In this document: piece by piece, positions 33,983 through 42,794 of the stretch | Position numbering within the stretch: position 1 is the first letter of the stretch | Layout of the letters: each line of letters begins with the position of its first letter | Program-made: the position numbers and the translations under genes | The notes under the pieces: generated by a model | What the model was told of the DNA's origin: nothing | What the model saw: the letters and a program-made list of their open reading frames with translations, nothing else | Databases searched by the model: none | From: Verrucomicrobiota bacterium | GTDB taxonomy: Bacteria > Verrucomicrobiota > Verrucomicrobiia > Limisphaerales > CAIMTB01 | Reading direction: 5' to 3' | Assembly: GCA_963205105.1 (NCBI GenBank) | Contig: CAUJJW010000003.1 | Span: 1 to 64,000, forward strand | Length of the DNA: 64,000 nt

Positions 33983-36250
33983 ATGCCCGCGAAAGCCCAC
34001 CGGACCACCGACGGCTCATCGCCCGAGCTGCGCCGAAGTTCCCTGGCGCACTGCTCGTCGATCCTCCTGCTCCTTTCCCCGTTACCCGCCAACTCTTTCC
34101 ACGCGTCCACCGCCTTCACCCCTCCCGCCAACGCAGTCTCGGCTCCCTCCGGCGCCGGCGCCAAAGTCGCAACCACTTCCGTCCAACGCTACGTGCTCCG
34201 AGGCAGCACCGCCCTCGCCCAGGACGAGGTCGATCGCATCACCGGGGGCGCCACGGGATCCTCCGTAGATCTGTCCCGCATCCGCGAGGCTCTCGCTCAT
34301 CTCCAGAAGTCCTACCGCGACCGCGGCTATCCGAATGCCACCCTCCGCCTGCCCCGCCAGCTGCTCAGCGATGGCGTGCTGCAGATCGACGTCTCGGAAG
34401 GCGCTCCCAGTCCCACGAAACTCCCGTCTATAGGGGCAGGCGTCTCGCCCGGCGGACTTCCTACGGGCGAATCCAAGCCGCCCGCTCCGCCCGAACGCAC
34501 GTTCGAAGTCCGTCACTACGAAGTTCTGGGTACCACCGTGCTTCCCGCCGAGACCGTGGACGGCGCCTTCACCAACGCCGTCGGCGCCCCGGTCTCCCGC
34601 TCCCCGGTCCAGCAGGCCCTCGGCGCCCTGCAACTCGCCTACCGCGAACGCGGCTTCGCCACCGTGTCCGTCGGTCTACCCCAGCAACAGATCACCAACG
34701 CCACCATCAAGGTCCAGGTCACCGAAGGCGTTCTCTCCGACATTCGCGTCACCGGCAATCGCCACTTCAGCAGCAACAATATCGTTCGCGCCCTGCCCAG
34801 CCTGAAAACCAACGAGCTGCTCAACAGCCGGGTCTTTCAGCGCGAACTCGACAGCGCCAACCAGAACCGCGACCGACAGATCTTTCCCGTTATCGGGCCG
34901 GGCGCCGAACCCGGCACCAGTTCCCTCACGCTCCGGGTCAAGGATCGCCTGCCCCTGCACGGCCGCATCGAGGTCAACAACCACAACACCCCGGGCACCC
35001 CCGACTGGCGCCTCAACTCCTCGGCCCAGTACAACAACCTCTGGCAGCTCGATCATCAACTCGGGCTCAGCTACGGATTCACTCCGGAGGAATTCAAGCA
35101 GGGCGATCCTTCCCCGGATTACCTGCTCAATCGCCCGTTGATCGCCAATCTCGGCGCCTATTACCGACTCCCGTTCGGCGCCCCCGAGTCCGTCTCCGAA
35201 CGCATCGCCACTTCCGGTGGTTTTGGTTTCGATGAAGCCACCCGCCAGTTCCGCCTTCCTCCTGCCGGTGGACAACCCGACCTCACCTTCTTCGCCAGCG
35301 CCTCCTCCATCGACACCGGTGTCCAGTACGGCCCCGCCCGAACCGTCTCCCAAACTCCCCTGCTCACCATCGTTTCCCAGGACACCGGCCAGAATCTCTC
35401 CCTCAACGAAAGCGTTGGCGCCCGCTTCAATCTGCCGCTCGCCCTCGGCCGTACCGACACCCGCCGATTCGGGCTCTCTGGTGGCATCGATGGACGGCAC
35501 TTCGGCCTCGAGAGTTTCAACACCAACAACTTCATCATCACCACCGTCGTCACCAACGCCCAGGGTTCGCAGACCATCGAATCGCGCGTCTCGTCCCCGC
35601 AACCCGCCCGCAAGAACCACGTCAACTACCTGCCGCTCGTCGCCGCCCTGGACTTCGCCCAAACCGATCGCACCGGTTCCACCACCGCCAATCTCTCCCT
35701 CGCCGGCAACGTCACCGATGACGCCGAGAACTTCCGTCAGCTGTCCTACTCCCAGGAGACCGACTCCCTTTACGCCAAGCTCAACCTTTCCCTCGCCCGA
35801 GACCAGAAGCTCGGCGGGGACTGGAGCCTGCTCGCCCGCGCCGCCGGACAGGTCGCCACCGGCCCTCTCCTCGGCATCGAACAGTTCTCCATCGGCGGCC
35901 TCAACAGTGTCCGCGGGTATTACGAGGGCGATGAGTTCGGCGATCACGGCTGGTTTGGCAGTCTGGAACTCCGGTCACCCTTCCTCCAGGAACGCGTGCC
36001 GGTCGGCTCTGATTTCGCGCCCGTCTGGCTCCGTGGCACCGCGTTCGTCGATGCCGGCCAGCGCATCCTCAGCGATGCACCCGTCGCCGCCCGATCCGTC
36101 CGCACGCTGATGGGCGCCGGGTTCGGCGTTTCCGCCAACCTCAACAACCGGGTCGACCTGCGCATCGTGGTCGGCTGGCCGCTCTTCGAGACGCTCAACA
36201 CCGAGAGCGGCGACCCCCGCGTCTACTTCTCCCTCGGAGGACAATTTTGA
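33983..36250 (+). CDS. Two-partner secretion transporter (FhaC/ShlB family) with an apparent extra POTRA domain
   Basis: 755 residues. TpsB proteins export one large beta-helical partner across the outer membrane. A signal-like segment (about 22-48) is followed by three POTRA-like units instead of the usual two: residues 65-140 (YRDRGYPNATLRLP), 172-250 (YRERGFATVSVGLP) and 250-325 (IRVTGNRHFSSNNIVRAL). The first two are alike and look duplicated. The barrel ends with the Omp85 hallmark SIGGLNSVRGYYEGD and a terminal Phe (YFSLGGQF). Between the first two POTRAs is a linker (GAGVSPGGLPTGE) whose DNA resembles repeat B. The partner gene follows after a 424-bp spacer. Confidence 0.9.
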   Translation: MPAKAHRTTDGSSPELRRSSLAHCSSILLLLSPLPANSFHASTAFTPPANAVSAPSGAGAKVATTSVQRYVLRGSTALAQDEVDRITGGATGSSVDLSRIREALAHLQKSYRDRGYPNATLRLPRQLLSDGVLQIDVSEGAPSPTKLPSIGAGVSPGGLPTGESKPPAPPERTFEVRHYEVLGTTVLPAETVDGAFTNAVGAPVSRSPVQQALGALQLAYRERGFATVSVGLPQQQITNATIKVQVTEGVLSDIRVTGNRHFSSNNIVRALPSLKTNELLNSRVFQRELDSANQNRDRQIFPVIGPGAEPGTSSLTLRVKDRLPLHGRIEVNNHNTPGTPDWRLNSSAQYNNLWQLDHQLGLSYGFTPEEFKQGDPSPDYLLNRPLIANLGAYYRLPFGAPESVSERIATSGGFGFDEATRQFRLPPAGGQPDLTFFASASSIDTGVQYGPARTVSQTPLLTIVSQDTGQNLSLNESVGARFNLPLALGRTDTRRFGLSGGIDGRHFGLESFNTNNFIITTVVTNAQGSQTIESRVSSPQPARKNHVNYLPLVAALDFAQTDRTGSTTANLSLAGNVTDDAENFRQLSYSQETDSLYAKLNLSLARDQKLGGDWSLLARAAGQVATGPLLGIEQFSIGGLNSVRGYYEGDEFGDHGWFGSLELRSPFLQERVPVGSDFAPVWLRGTAFVDAGQRILSDAPVAARSVRTLMGAGFGVSANLNNRVDLRIVVGWPLFETLNTESGDPRVYFSLGGQF
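34424..34472 (+). repeat. Repeat-B-like sequence inside the TpsB gene
   Basis: In-frame segment coding the linker IGAGVSPGGLPTGE; it shares TAGGGGCAGGCGTCTCGCCC-type sequence with the intergenic B units (identical core GGCGTCTCGCCC, followed by a CGGA end). Length is a multiple of three, so the frame is kept. Confidence 0.5.
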
Positions 36251-36279
36251 TGAAGAAACTGCAGTTCAAAACGGACTGC

Positions 36280-36340
36280 GCCTCCGTAGCGGCGGGCGTC
36301 CCGCCTGCCGTAGAGGGGGGCGTCTCGCCCCCCGGAATTC
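36280..36340. repeat. Intergenic repeat family B, copy 2
   Basis: Near-identical to copy 1 over the core (GTAGCGGCGGGCGTCCCGCC, then GTAGAGGGGGGCGTC). It lies in the 424-bp gene-free stretch between the TpsB and TpsA genes (36251-36674). Confidence 0.8.
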
Positions 36341-36381
36341 CTGGTTCAGGGTCGGTGGGCAGATCGGTTTCGAAGCGGTGG

Positions 36382-36640
36382 CGCTCCACGAACCTTTCCC
36401 TGCACGCCGTCGCGAGAGTTGCAACAGGCTCCCTCACCCCAACCCTCTCCCGGGGGGAGAGGGAGCCGCTTCTGACCCTCGGCGACCTGCCAGAAGCCCC
36501 ATTGTCCGAGTTGTCGCGAATCGCTACCACCAAAGCCCTCCTCAAACCTCGGAAACCCGCGGCGCACATTCTCCTTCTCCCCCCGGGAGAAGGCCGGGAT
36601 GAGGGCCGCTCCGTGTTCTCCTCGCTGAGCGGCGCATGGT
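36382..36640. repeat. Intergenic repeat family A, copy 2
   Basis: Same architecture as copy 1, including about 50 bp of shared sequence before the left arm (TCGCGAG.GTTG.AAC.GGCTCC) and the GGTCCCCA tail. The left arm is at 36430-36466 and the right arm at 36569-36610. Order is B then A here, the reverse of copy 1. Confidence 0.8.
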
Positions 36641-36674
36641 CCCCACACAGGCTAATCCTTTCGTCCTCCCGCCC

Positions 36675-39600
36675 ATGAACACCTTCGCCCATCACTCCCT
36701 CGACGACTCGTGCGACGCCCGTCCCTTCTTCCTGGTCCTCGCCTCATTCCTGCCCATCGGCGCTCTCGCCAACCCCCAGGGACCCGTCGTCCAAAGCGGC
36801 TCCGCCTCCTTCTCCACTTCCGGTGCCCATACCCAGATCACCGCCTCTCACAACGCGGTCCTCCACTGGCAATCGTTCAATCTCGCCGCCGGCCAGTCCG
36901 CCACCTTTGTTCAACCGTCCGCGTCGTCCGTCGTCTGGAACCGTATCCTCGGCGGCAACCCGTCCGAGATCCACGGCTCCATCACCGCCAACGGCGTCGT
37001 CGTTCTGATGAACCAGGCCGGCTTCCACTTTGGCCCCTCTTCCTTCGTCAGTGCCGCTGGACTCGTGGTCTCCACCGCACCCGCCACTCCCATCGAGTCG
37101 GGTGCCGGCCTCTTCTGGCAGTTCAACGGCGCACCCCCCGGCGTTTCCATCGTCAATTATGGCCATCTCCAGGTCGGCCAGGGTGGTTCGGCGTTTCTCA
37201 TCGCCGATCACATCGCCAACCACGGCTCCATCACCGCCCCCGGTGGCACCATCGGCCTCGCCGCCGGCCGTGAGGTCCTCCTCTCCGAACGCCCCGACGG
37301 CCGTGGCCTCAGCGCCAATGTCCAGTTGCCCTCCGGTTCCGTCGACCAAACCGGGCGGCTGGTCGCCGACGCCGGCGCCATTGCTCTTCACGCACGCGTC
37401 GTCAATCAATCCGGTCTCCTCCAGGCCAATGCCATCCGGGAACGCGACGGCGTCATCGAACTCTACGCCACCGACGTCAACCTCGGCACCTCCGGCGCCA
37501 CCACCCCACCTTCCGATCCGCCCCCGCCCACCCTCCACGTCGACGTCAACAGCGCCTTCGTCGGCGCCTCGCGCATCGAGATTCAGGCCACCCGCAACAT
37601 CACCCTGGCCGCCGGCACCACCTGGGACCTTCCCAGTTCCACCGGCACCGACGCCGCGGGCCACCACTTGAGCCTGGAGGCCGGCAACAACATCACCTTC
37701 GCCAATGGCTCCAGCCTTCGCGCCGGAGAGCAGTGGTCGGTATCGCTCCAGGCAGGCCGAGATCTCACATCTCCCGATGGCATCCTTCCTGGAACCGGTT
37801 CCATCGTTCTCGCCGGCAGCGCCACCCTTCAAGCCGGCCGCGGTTCCATCGATCTCGCCGCCGGCAACAACATCACCGTCGGCAGTGGCGCCATCCGGAC
37901 CACCGCCGGCGGCAGCATCACCGCCCACGCCGTTGCCGGCACCATCAACACCGGCACGCGCGCCAGCGGCTTCGTCTTCCGACCCAACGGGTATGCCGTC
38001 GACCCCGCCCTGGGCGGCATCAGCACCGCCGCCGGGGGGGATGTCCACCTGCGCGCCGACACGGATATCATCAGTTTCCTGCCGATCTCAGGCGGCACCC
38101 AATCCGACGCCGGCAGCGGCGCCTTCGGAGCCGAACCGGGCAACGTCAGCCTTGAGGCCGGCCGCGATGTTGCTGGTCACTTCGTCGTCCGCAACGGCCA
38201 GGGTTCCATCACCACCGGCCGCGATGCAGGCACACCCGGGCGCCTGCTGGCCCTGAGCCTGGCCCGTGGCGGCTGGACCCTCGACGCCACCCGCGATGTG
38301 CTGCTCCAGGAAATCCGCAATCCCAACGGCCTCTTCAACAACCTCGGTTCCTCCACTTCGGCCAATCGCCACCGCTTCGATTACGACCCGCTCGCCTTCG
38401 CCTCCATCCAGGCAGGTCGAGGCATCGAACTGCGCGGCACCGCCCTGCCACGCTACGCCGATGTCTTTTCCCAGGGCATGCCGCCCCTCTATCCGGGCAC
38501 GCTCACCCTGGAGGCCGGTGCCGGCGGGGTGACGCTGGGCAATGACGTGATACTCTTCCCGTCCACCCACGGCCAACTCGCCATCACCACCACCGACGGT
38601 GGCGGTCTCCACGGCACCAAGCCCGGCGACCTCGCTCAACTCGTCGTCTCCGACAGCGCCAAGTCCCAATACCGAGCCTTCGGCGACTTCGGCATCGCCG
38701 ACCACAGCGACAACCCCTTTCAACGCGAGAACCTCGACCCCGTGCGCCTCGACATCGCCGGCGACATGACCGGCATTCTCCTGGGTTTGCCCAAGCGCGC
38801 CGAGATTCACATCGGCGGCAACATGATCAACAGCCGTCTCGAAGGTCAGCACCTCCAAGCCTCCGACGTCACCCGACTGCGCGTCGACGGCGACATCCGC
38901 AACCGCAACGAATTCACCAGCGCCCCGCTGGACCGCGAACCCGACTTCACCCCGTTCTTCCTCGACCTCATTTATCCGCCCGTCACCGGCTCCCTCGCCG
39001 GTATCGAAACCCGGTTCTCCTACAACCGGGTCACCCGCACCTTGACCTTCCAAGGACGCATGTCCGGGGAACAACTGCAGTTCCTCCGCGCCGCTCCCGT
39101 CCGGGTCTTCGACGCCAATGGTGTTCCCGTCCTGCTACCGAATGGCGAACCTCAAACCCAACCCGTCGAACTCATTCCCGCTGCCGTCCTGGAGCGTCTC
39201 TACGCCGACTCCCAGGACATCCCGCTCAACCCCGACACCGGGTATCGCATCGGGGGCGGCGGGCGCCTCGAAATCTCCGCCCGCAACCTCGATCTCGGCG
39301 CAACCGCCGGGGTCGTCTCCTATGGCCCACGCGGCAATCCCGCACTCGCCCAGCGCTTCGACCGTGGCGCCGACATCGCCCTTTCCCTCACCGGCGATCT
39401 CGACATGTTCTCCACCCGAATCGCCTCCCTCAGCGGCGGCAGCATCGACTTGACCGTCGATGGCCACATCAATGCCGGGTCCCGCGACTTCACTTCCAGC
39501 GACACCACCGCCCGCGGCATTTACACCGTCGACCGCAGCGACATCACCGTCATCGCCCGCGGTGACATCGACATCAACGGCTCACGCATCGCCGCCTACG

Positions 39601-40424
39601 ACGGCGGCAACGTGGTCGTCCGCTCGCTTGAGGGCAACGTCAACGCCGGCACCGGCGTCAGTGGTTCCGCCACTGTCGAGAAGATTTACGTCGATCCGAT
39701 CACCCGCCGCATCCTCTCCTACTCCCCCACCATTCCCGGTAGCGGCATTCTCGCCACCACCTTCCCGCCTTCCCTCGATCCTGCCTTTCCGAACTCACAG
39801 GCCACCGTCGGCGACATCCTGGTCGAGACACCCCGGGGTGACATCATCGCCAGCGCGGGCGGCGTGGTCCAAGTCCCCCTCAATGGGGTGGGTTCCAGCG
39901 CTGGTACCGTGACCCTGCGTGCCGGCACTCGTGACGCGGAAGGCAACGTCATCCACGACGGCAATATCAACGCCTCCGGTTCCGGCGTGATCGGCAGTAC
40001 CGTGAAGCTGGAGGCCACCGGCAGCATCGAAGGCCTCGTCTTCGCCCGGGAAAGCATCGACCTCTCCGCCGTTCAGAACGTCAACGTCACCGCCCTGGCT
40101 CAAGGCAGCGTCAGCGTCAACGCCGGGGGCAACGTCTCCGGAACCCTGGTGGGTGTGGGTTCCGTCAGCGCCTCCGGAGGCGGCTCCGTTGATGCCGCCC
40201 TCCTGTCCCAGAACGTCACCACCAGCGGTGATGCCAGTTCCGCGCAGGTGGGCTTCTCGCAGGGCACCGCCGCCAACGCCGCCACCCAGGGCACCCAGGC
40301 GGAGGAGACGGACGCCGCGGCAACCACCGCCTCCAAGGAGGACGAGGAGGAAAAGAAACTCGCCAAAGCCATCGCCCCCCGCCTCACCCGTACCACCGGC
40401 CGCGTCACCGTGATTTTGCCATGA
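36675..40424 (+). CDS. Filamentous-haemagglutinin-type TpsA exoprotein
   Basis: 1249 residues from the ATG at 36675. A signal segment (FFLVLASFLPIGALA) precedes the TPS (haemagglutination activity) domain: LHWQSFNLAAGQSATF, VWNRILGGNPSEIHGSI and MNQAGFHFGPSSFVSAAGL. The usual NPNG motif is NQAG here. The long body is a run of beta-helix-like repeats (LEAGNNITF, LAAGNNITV, LEAGRDVAG) with one insertion (about 690-850), and it ends with a charged KEDEEEKK stretch and TTGRVTVILP. Such proteins are adhesins, toxins or phosphate-starvation effectors; no toxin domain is recognisable. The partner transporter is the upstream gene. Confidence 0.9.
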   Translation: MNTFAHHSLDDSCDARPFFLVLASFLPIGALANPQGPVVQSGSASFSTSGAHTQITASHNAVLHWQSFNLAAGQSATFVQPSASSVVWNRILGGNPSEIHGSITANGVVVLMNQAGFHFGPSSFVSAAGLVVSTAPATPIESGAGLFWQFNGAPPGVSIVNYGHLQVGQGGSAFLIADHIANHGSITAPGGTIGLAAGREVLLSERPDGRGLSANVQLPSGSVDQTGRLVADAGAIALHARVVNQSGLLQANAIRERDGVIELYATDVNLGTSGATTPPSDPPPPTLHVDVNSAFVGASRIEIQATRNITLAAGTTWDLPSSTGTDAAGHHLSLEAGNNITFANGSSLRAGEQWSVSLQAGRDLTSPDGILPGTGSIVLAGSATLQAGRGSIDLAAGNNITVGSGAIRTTAGGSITAHAVAGTINTGTRASGFVFRPNGYAVDPALGGISTAAGGDVHLRADTDIISFLPISGGTQSDAGSGAFGAEPGNVSLEAGRDVAGHFVVRNGQGSITTGRDAGTPGRLLALSLARGGWTLDATRDVLLQEIRNPNGLFNNLGSSTSANRHRFDYDPLAFASIQAGRGIELRGTALPRYADVFSQGMPPLYPGTLTLEAGAGGVTLGNDVILFPSTHGQLAITTTDGGGLHGTKPGDLAQLVVSDSAKSQYRAFGDFGIADHSDNPFQRENLDPVRLDIAGDMTGILLGLPKRAEIHIGGNMINSRLEGQHLQASDVTRLRVDGDIRNRNEFTSAPLDREPDFTPFFLDLIYPPVTGSLAGIETRFSYNRVTRTLTFQGRMSGEQLQFLRAAPVRVFDANGVPVLLPNGEPQTQPVELIPAAVLERLYADSQDIPLNPDTGYRIGGGGRLEISARNLDLGATAGVVSYGPRGNPALAQRFDRGADIALSLTGDLDMFSTRIASLSGGSIDLTVDGHINAGSRDFTSSDTTARGIYTVDRSDITVIARGDIDINGSRIAAYDGGNVVVRSLEGNVNAGTGVSGSATVEKIYVDPITRRILSYSPTIPGSGILATTFPPSLDPAFPNSQATVGDILVETPRGDIIASAGGVVQVPLNGVGSSAGTVTLRAGTRDAEGNVIHDGNINASGSGVIGSTVKLEATGSIEGLVFARESIDLSAVQNVNVTALAQGSVSVNAGGNVSGTLVGVGSVSASGGGSVDAALLSQNVTTSGDASSAQVGFSQGTAANAATQGTQAEETDAAATTASKEDEEEKKLAKAIAPRLTRTTGRVTVILP

Positions 40425-40431
40425 GTCAACG

Positions 40432-40625
40432 CCCTCACCCCAACCCTCTCCCGGTGGGAGAGGGAGCCGCGTATCACCCGACCTTGTTCGCATCGCCCCA
40501 AGCGTTCGAGCCGTCGAATCCCATCGCAGCGAACCCCTGGCCCAGCCCTCCGATAGCCGCTGGACGATCTCTCCTTCTCCCTCCGGGAGAAAGCCGGGAT
40601 GAGGGCCGCTTGCGACTCCCTTCGC
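40432..40625. repeat. Intergenic repeat family A, copy 3
   Basis: Left arm 40432-40468 (stem CCCTCTCC/GGAGAGGG) and right arm 40571-40610 (TTCTCCC/GGGAGAA), filling the 270-bp spacer between the TpsA and ExbB genes. Confidence 0.8.
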
Positions 40626-40694
40626 TCCACGGTTCACAGCCCCTGAGCATTTGATTCCCGGACCCGCATTTCTCCTGAAACCCATTCCACAACC

Positions 40695-41510
40695 ATGCCC
40701 TCCCCCCTCCTAGCCTCCGGCGCCCTCCAGTTCGCGTTCGAGAAAGCCACCCTCGAAGGCAAGATCACCATCGGCGCGTTGCTCATCCTCTCGCTCTTCA
40801 GCTGGACGATCATCATCACCAAAATCCGCCAGCTCTTCATCGCCACCAAATGGTCCAAGCGTTTCCTCGCAGCCTACGCCACCACCCGCGATCCACTCGA
40901 CATCCGCCGTCAGAAGACGGACTTCGACGGCTCCCCGGCCTTTGAACTCTATCAACGCGGCGCCGAGGAACTCGAATATCACCTCCGCGAAAACCCTGTC
41001 CCCGTCCGCGGCACCGCCCGCATCAGCACGCCATCGTTTGAAGCCGTCAAAGTGGTGCTCGAAGAAGCCGCTGCCGCCGAAGCGGTCGCTCTCGAAAAGG
41101 GCATGATCGTGCTCTCCACCGCCGTCGCCGGCGGCCCCTTCATCGGCCTGCTCGGCACGGTCTGGGGCGTCATGGAAACCTTCGCCGGCGTGGCCCGCGC
41201 CAACTCCGCCAGTCTCACCGCCATGGCTCCCGGCGTCGCCGGCGCCCTCATTGCCACCGTCATCGGCCTGCTCGTCGCCATTCCCGCCATGTTCGCCTAC
41301 AACTTCATGGTCACCACCGTCCGCGGCATCACCCAGGAACTGGACGGCTTCGCCTCCCGCTTCGCCAACCAGATCGAACACGCCTACGTCGACAACCGAC
41401 CGCTCTCCGAGGAGATCAAGGTCGCCAATGAAGCGCTCTCCGAACGCATCCTCACCGCCTTCGGCCGCCACGTCCCACCGCCCCCCGCCGAACCGCTCAG
41501 CCAGATCTAG
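40695..41510 (+). CDS. exbB: ExbB/TolQ-type proton channel protein
   Basis: 271 residues. Three membrane helices are seen at about 27-47 (ITIGALLILSLFSWTIII), 135-160 (GGPFIGLLGTVWGVMETF) and 175-200 (GVAGALIATVIGLLVAIP), with the conserved GLLGTV and the A-x-x-T-x-x-GL motif. ExbB pentamers with ExbD pass protons and drive TonB. The GTVWGVMETF segment is typical. It is followed 5 bp later by exbD. Confidence 0.93.
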   Translation: MPSPLLASGALQFAFEKATLEGKITIGALLILSLFSWTIIITKIRQLFIATKWSKRFLAAYATTRDPLDIRRQKTDFDGSPAFELYQRGAEELEYHLRENPVPVRGTARISTPSFEAVKVVLEEAAAAEAVALEKGMIVLSTAVAGGPFIGLLGTVWGVMETFAGVARANSASLTAMAPGVAGALIATVIGLLVAIPAMFAYNFMVTTVRGITQELDGFASRFANQIEHAYVDNRPLSEEIKVANEALSERILTAFGRHVPPPPAEPLSQI

Positions 41511-41515
41511 GTGTC

Positions 41516-41929
41516 ATGAAGAAGTGCTCCCACAGCGCCCATCACACGCTCACCGAGATCAACATCACCCCGTTGCTCGATCTCGCCTTCGTGCTTCTCG
41601 TCATTTTCATCATCACCACCACCCCCGTCGTCAATGACCTCGACCTGAGCCTCCCCAAAGCCACCCGCCACGAAAAGGACCCGCCTCGTAAAGCCAACTA
41701 CATCACCGTCGAAGCCTCCGGCCGCACCTTCCTCAACAAACAACAAGTCGAAGGCCAGGCCCTGCTCGAAGCCCTCATTGGACTGCGCCTCGCCGATCCC
41801 GACCTCAGCGTCATCATCCGCGGCGACGGCAAGGCCAAGTACAGGCAGATCCGCTCCGTCGTCGACCTCTGCCAGCAGGCCAACGTCGTTCAAGTCGAAC
41901 TCGCCACCGAGGCCGCCGATCCCCGCTGA
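41516..41929 (+). CDS. exbD: ExbD biopolymer transport protein (first copy)
   Basis: 137 residues. One N-terminal helix with the proton-carrying Asp in ITPLLDLAFVLLVIFII, followed by a periplasmic domain (ITVEASGRTFLNKQQV, YRQIRSVVDLCQQANV). ExbD couples proton flow through ExbB to TonB. It lies between exbB and the TonB-like gene. Confidence 0.93.
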   Translation: MKKCSHSAHHTLTEINITPLLDLAFVLLVIFIITTTPVVNDLDLSLPKATRHEKDPPRKANYITVEASGRTFLNKQQVEGQALLEALIGLRLADPDLSVIIRGDGKAKYRQIRSVVDLCQQANVVQVELATEAADPR

Positions 41930-41954
41930 ACAGGCTCCTCCGCACGATCGCTCT

Positions 41955-42788
41955 ATGAACGCCCCCCATCCCAACCCTCCACAACCCGCGGAGCGACCTC
42001 TCCCTCTCCCCCCGGGAGAGGGCCGGGGTGAGGGCCGCCCGCCACACTCCTCGCTTCACGGTTCAGGCTTCGATCGCGCCCATCTCCCCACCCCGCCACC
42101 GCGACGTCGACGCAATTCCTCCAGGATCAATCTCCTGATCTCCGCCGTCTTTCACGGCGCCATCGTGATCCTCCTCACCTACTTCGCCGCGCGCGAGGGT
42201 TTGCTCGGTAAGGAACTGCGCAAGATCGCCGTGGAAATGGTCCGCGAAAAAGCACCCGAACCCGAGAAAGCCCCGGAGCCGGAGCCCAAACCCCAGGAAA
42301 TCGCCCAGGAACCCGACCCGGAAACCCCTGCCCCCACCCCCGACAATCCACCTCCCGTGGAAGTCGCCAAGGCTCCTGCTCCCGCGACGGCTTCCGACTC
42401 AGGGACACTGGCTCCGCCTCCCGTAGCACCCCCGGCCATCGACGTTCCAAGCTTCTCCTTCGAAGGCGGTCGCGCGGTGAGGACCAGCTCCGATCCCGTC
42501 GAGTTGTACCGCAGCCTCATCGAACATTCCCTGCGCTCCCGTTGGGAACGGCCCGCCGATGTCGCCGATCGCTACTTCGTCGCCGAAGTCGATGTGGAGG
42601 TCGACCGCAAGGGAACGGTGGGCGCTTCGACGTGGAAGAAGAAATCCGGGAATGCGCGCTGGGACGCCTCGGTTCAGGTCGCGCTGACGTCCACCACCTC
42701 CATTTCACGACCTCCCCCGACTAATTTCCCCGGAAAAGTCACCATCCGCTTCGACGTCCAGGAAGTGGTCGACGCCCTCGCTGAATAG
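41955..42788 (+). CDS. TonB-like energy transducer with repeat-derived N-terminus
   Basis: 277 residues. After a cytoplasmic stretch there is one membrane helix (INLLISAVFHGAIVILLTYF), a Pro/Glu-rich spacer (EKAPEPEPKPQ) and a C-terminal TonB domain with VEVDRKGTVGASTWKKK and KVTIRFDVQEVV. Residues about 13-32 (RPLPLPPGEGRGEGRPP) are encoded by an A-repeat. No other ATG, GTG or TTG lies in frame between this repeat and the helix, so the start at 41955 must be used if the protein is functional. It sits between two exbD genes. Confidence 0.83.
   Translation: MNAPHPNPPQPAERPLPLPPGEGRGEGRPPHSSLHGSGFDRAHLPTPPPRRRRNSSRINLLISAVFHGAIVILLTYFAAREGLLGKELRKIAVEMVREKAPEPEKAPEPEPKPQEIAQEPDPETPAPTPDNPPPVEVAKAPAPATASDSGTLAPPPVAPPAIDVPSFSFEGGRAVRTSSDPVELYRSLIEHSLRSRWERPADVADRYFVAEVDVEVDRKGTVGASTWKKKSGNARWDASVQVALTSTTSISRPPPTNFPGKVTIRFDVQEVVDALAE
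41985..42065. repeat. Repeat family A, copy 4 (right arm only), inside TonB-like coding sequence
   Basis: The segment with CTCTCCC...GGGAGAGGGCCGGGGTGAGGGC and the CCGCGGAGCGAC lead matches the right arm and inner spacer of copies 1-3. The left arm is truncated. It is read in frame as part of the TonB-like protein. Confidence 0.7.
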
Positions 42789-42794
42789 CCTGCC

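Noticed and set aside
34676-35947. Long minus-strand frames opposite TpsB and TpsA (also 36744-38048 and 38088-39074)
   Set aside because: Gly/Asp/Glu/Val-rich antisense translations; the plus strand has complete domain signatures.
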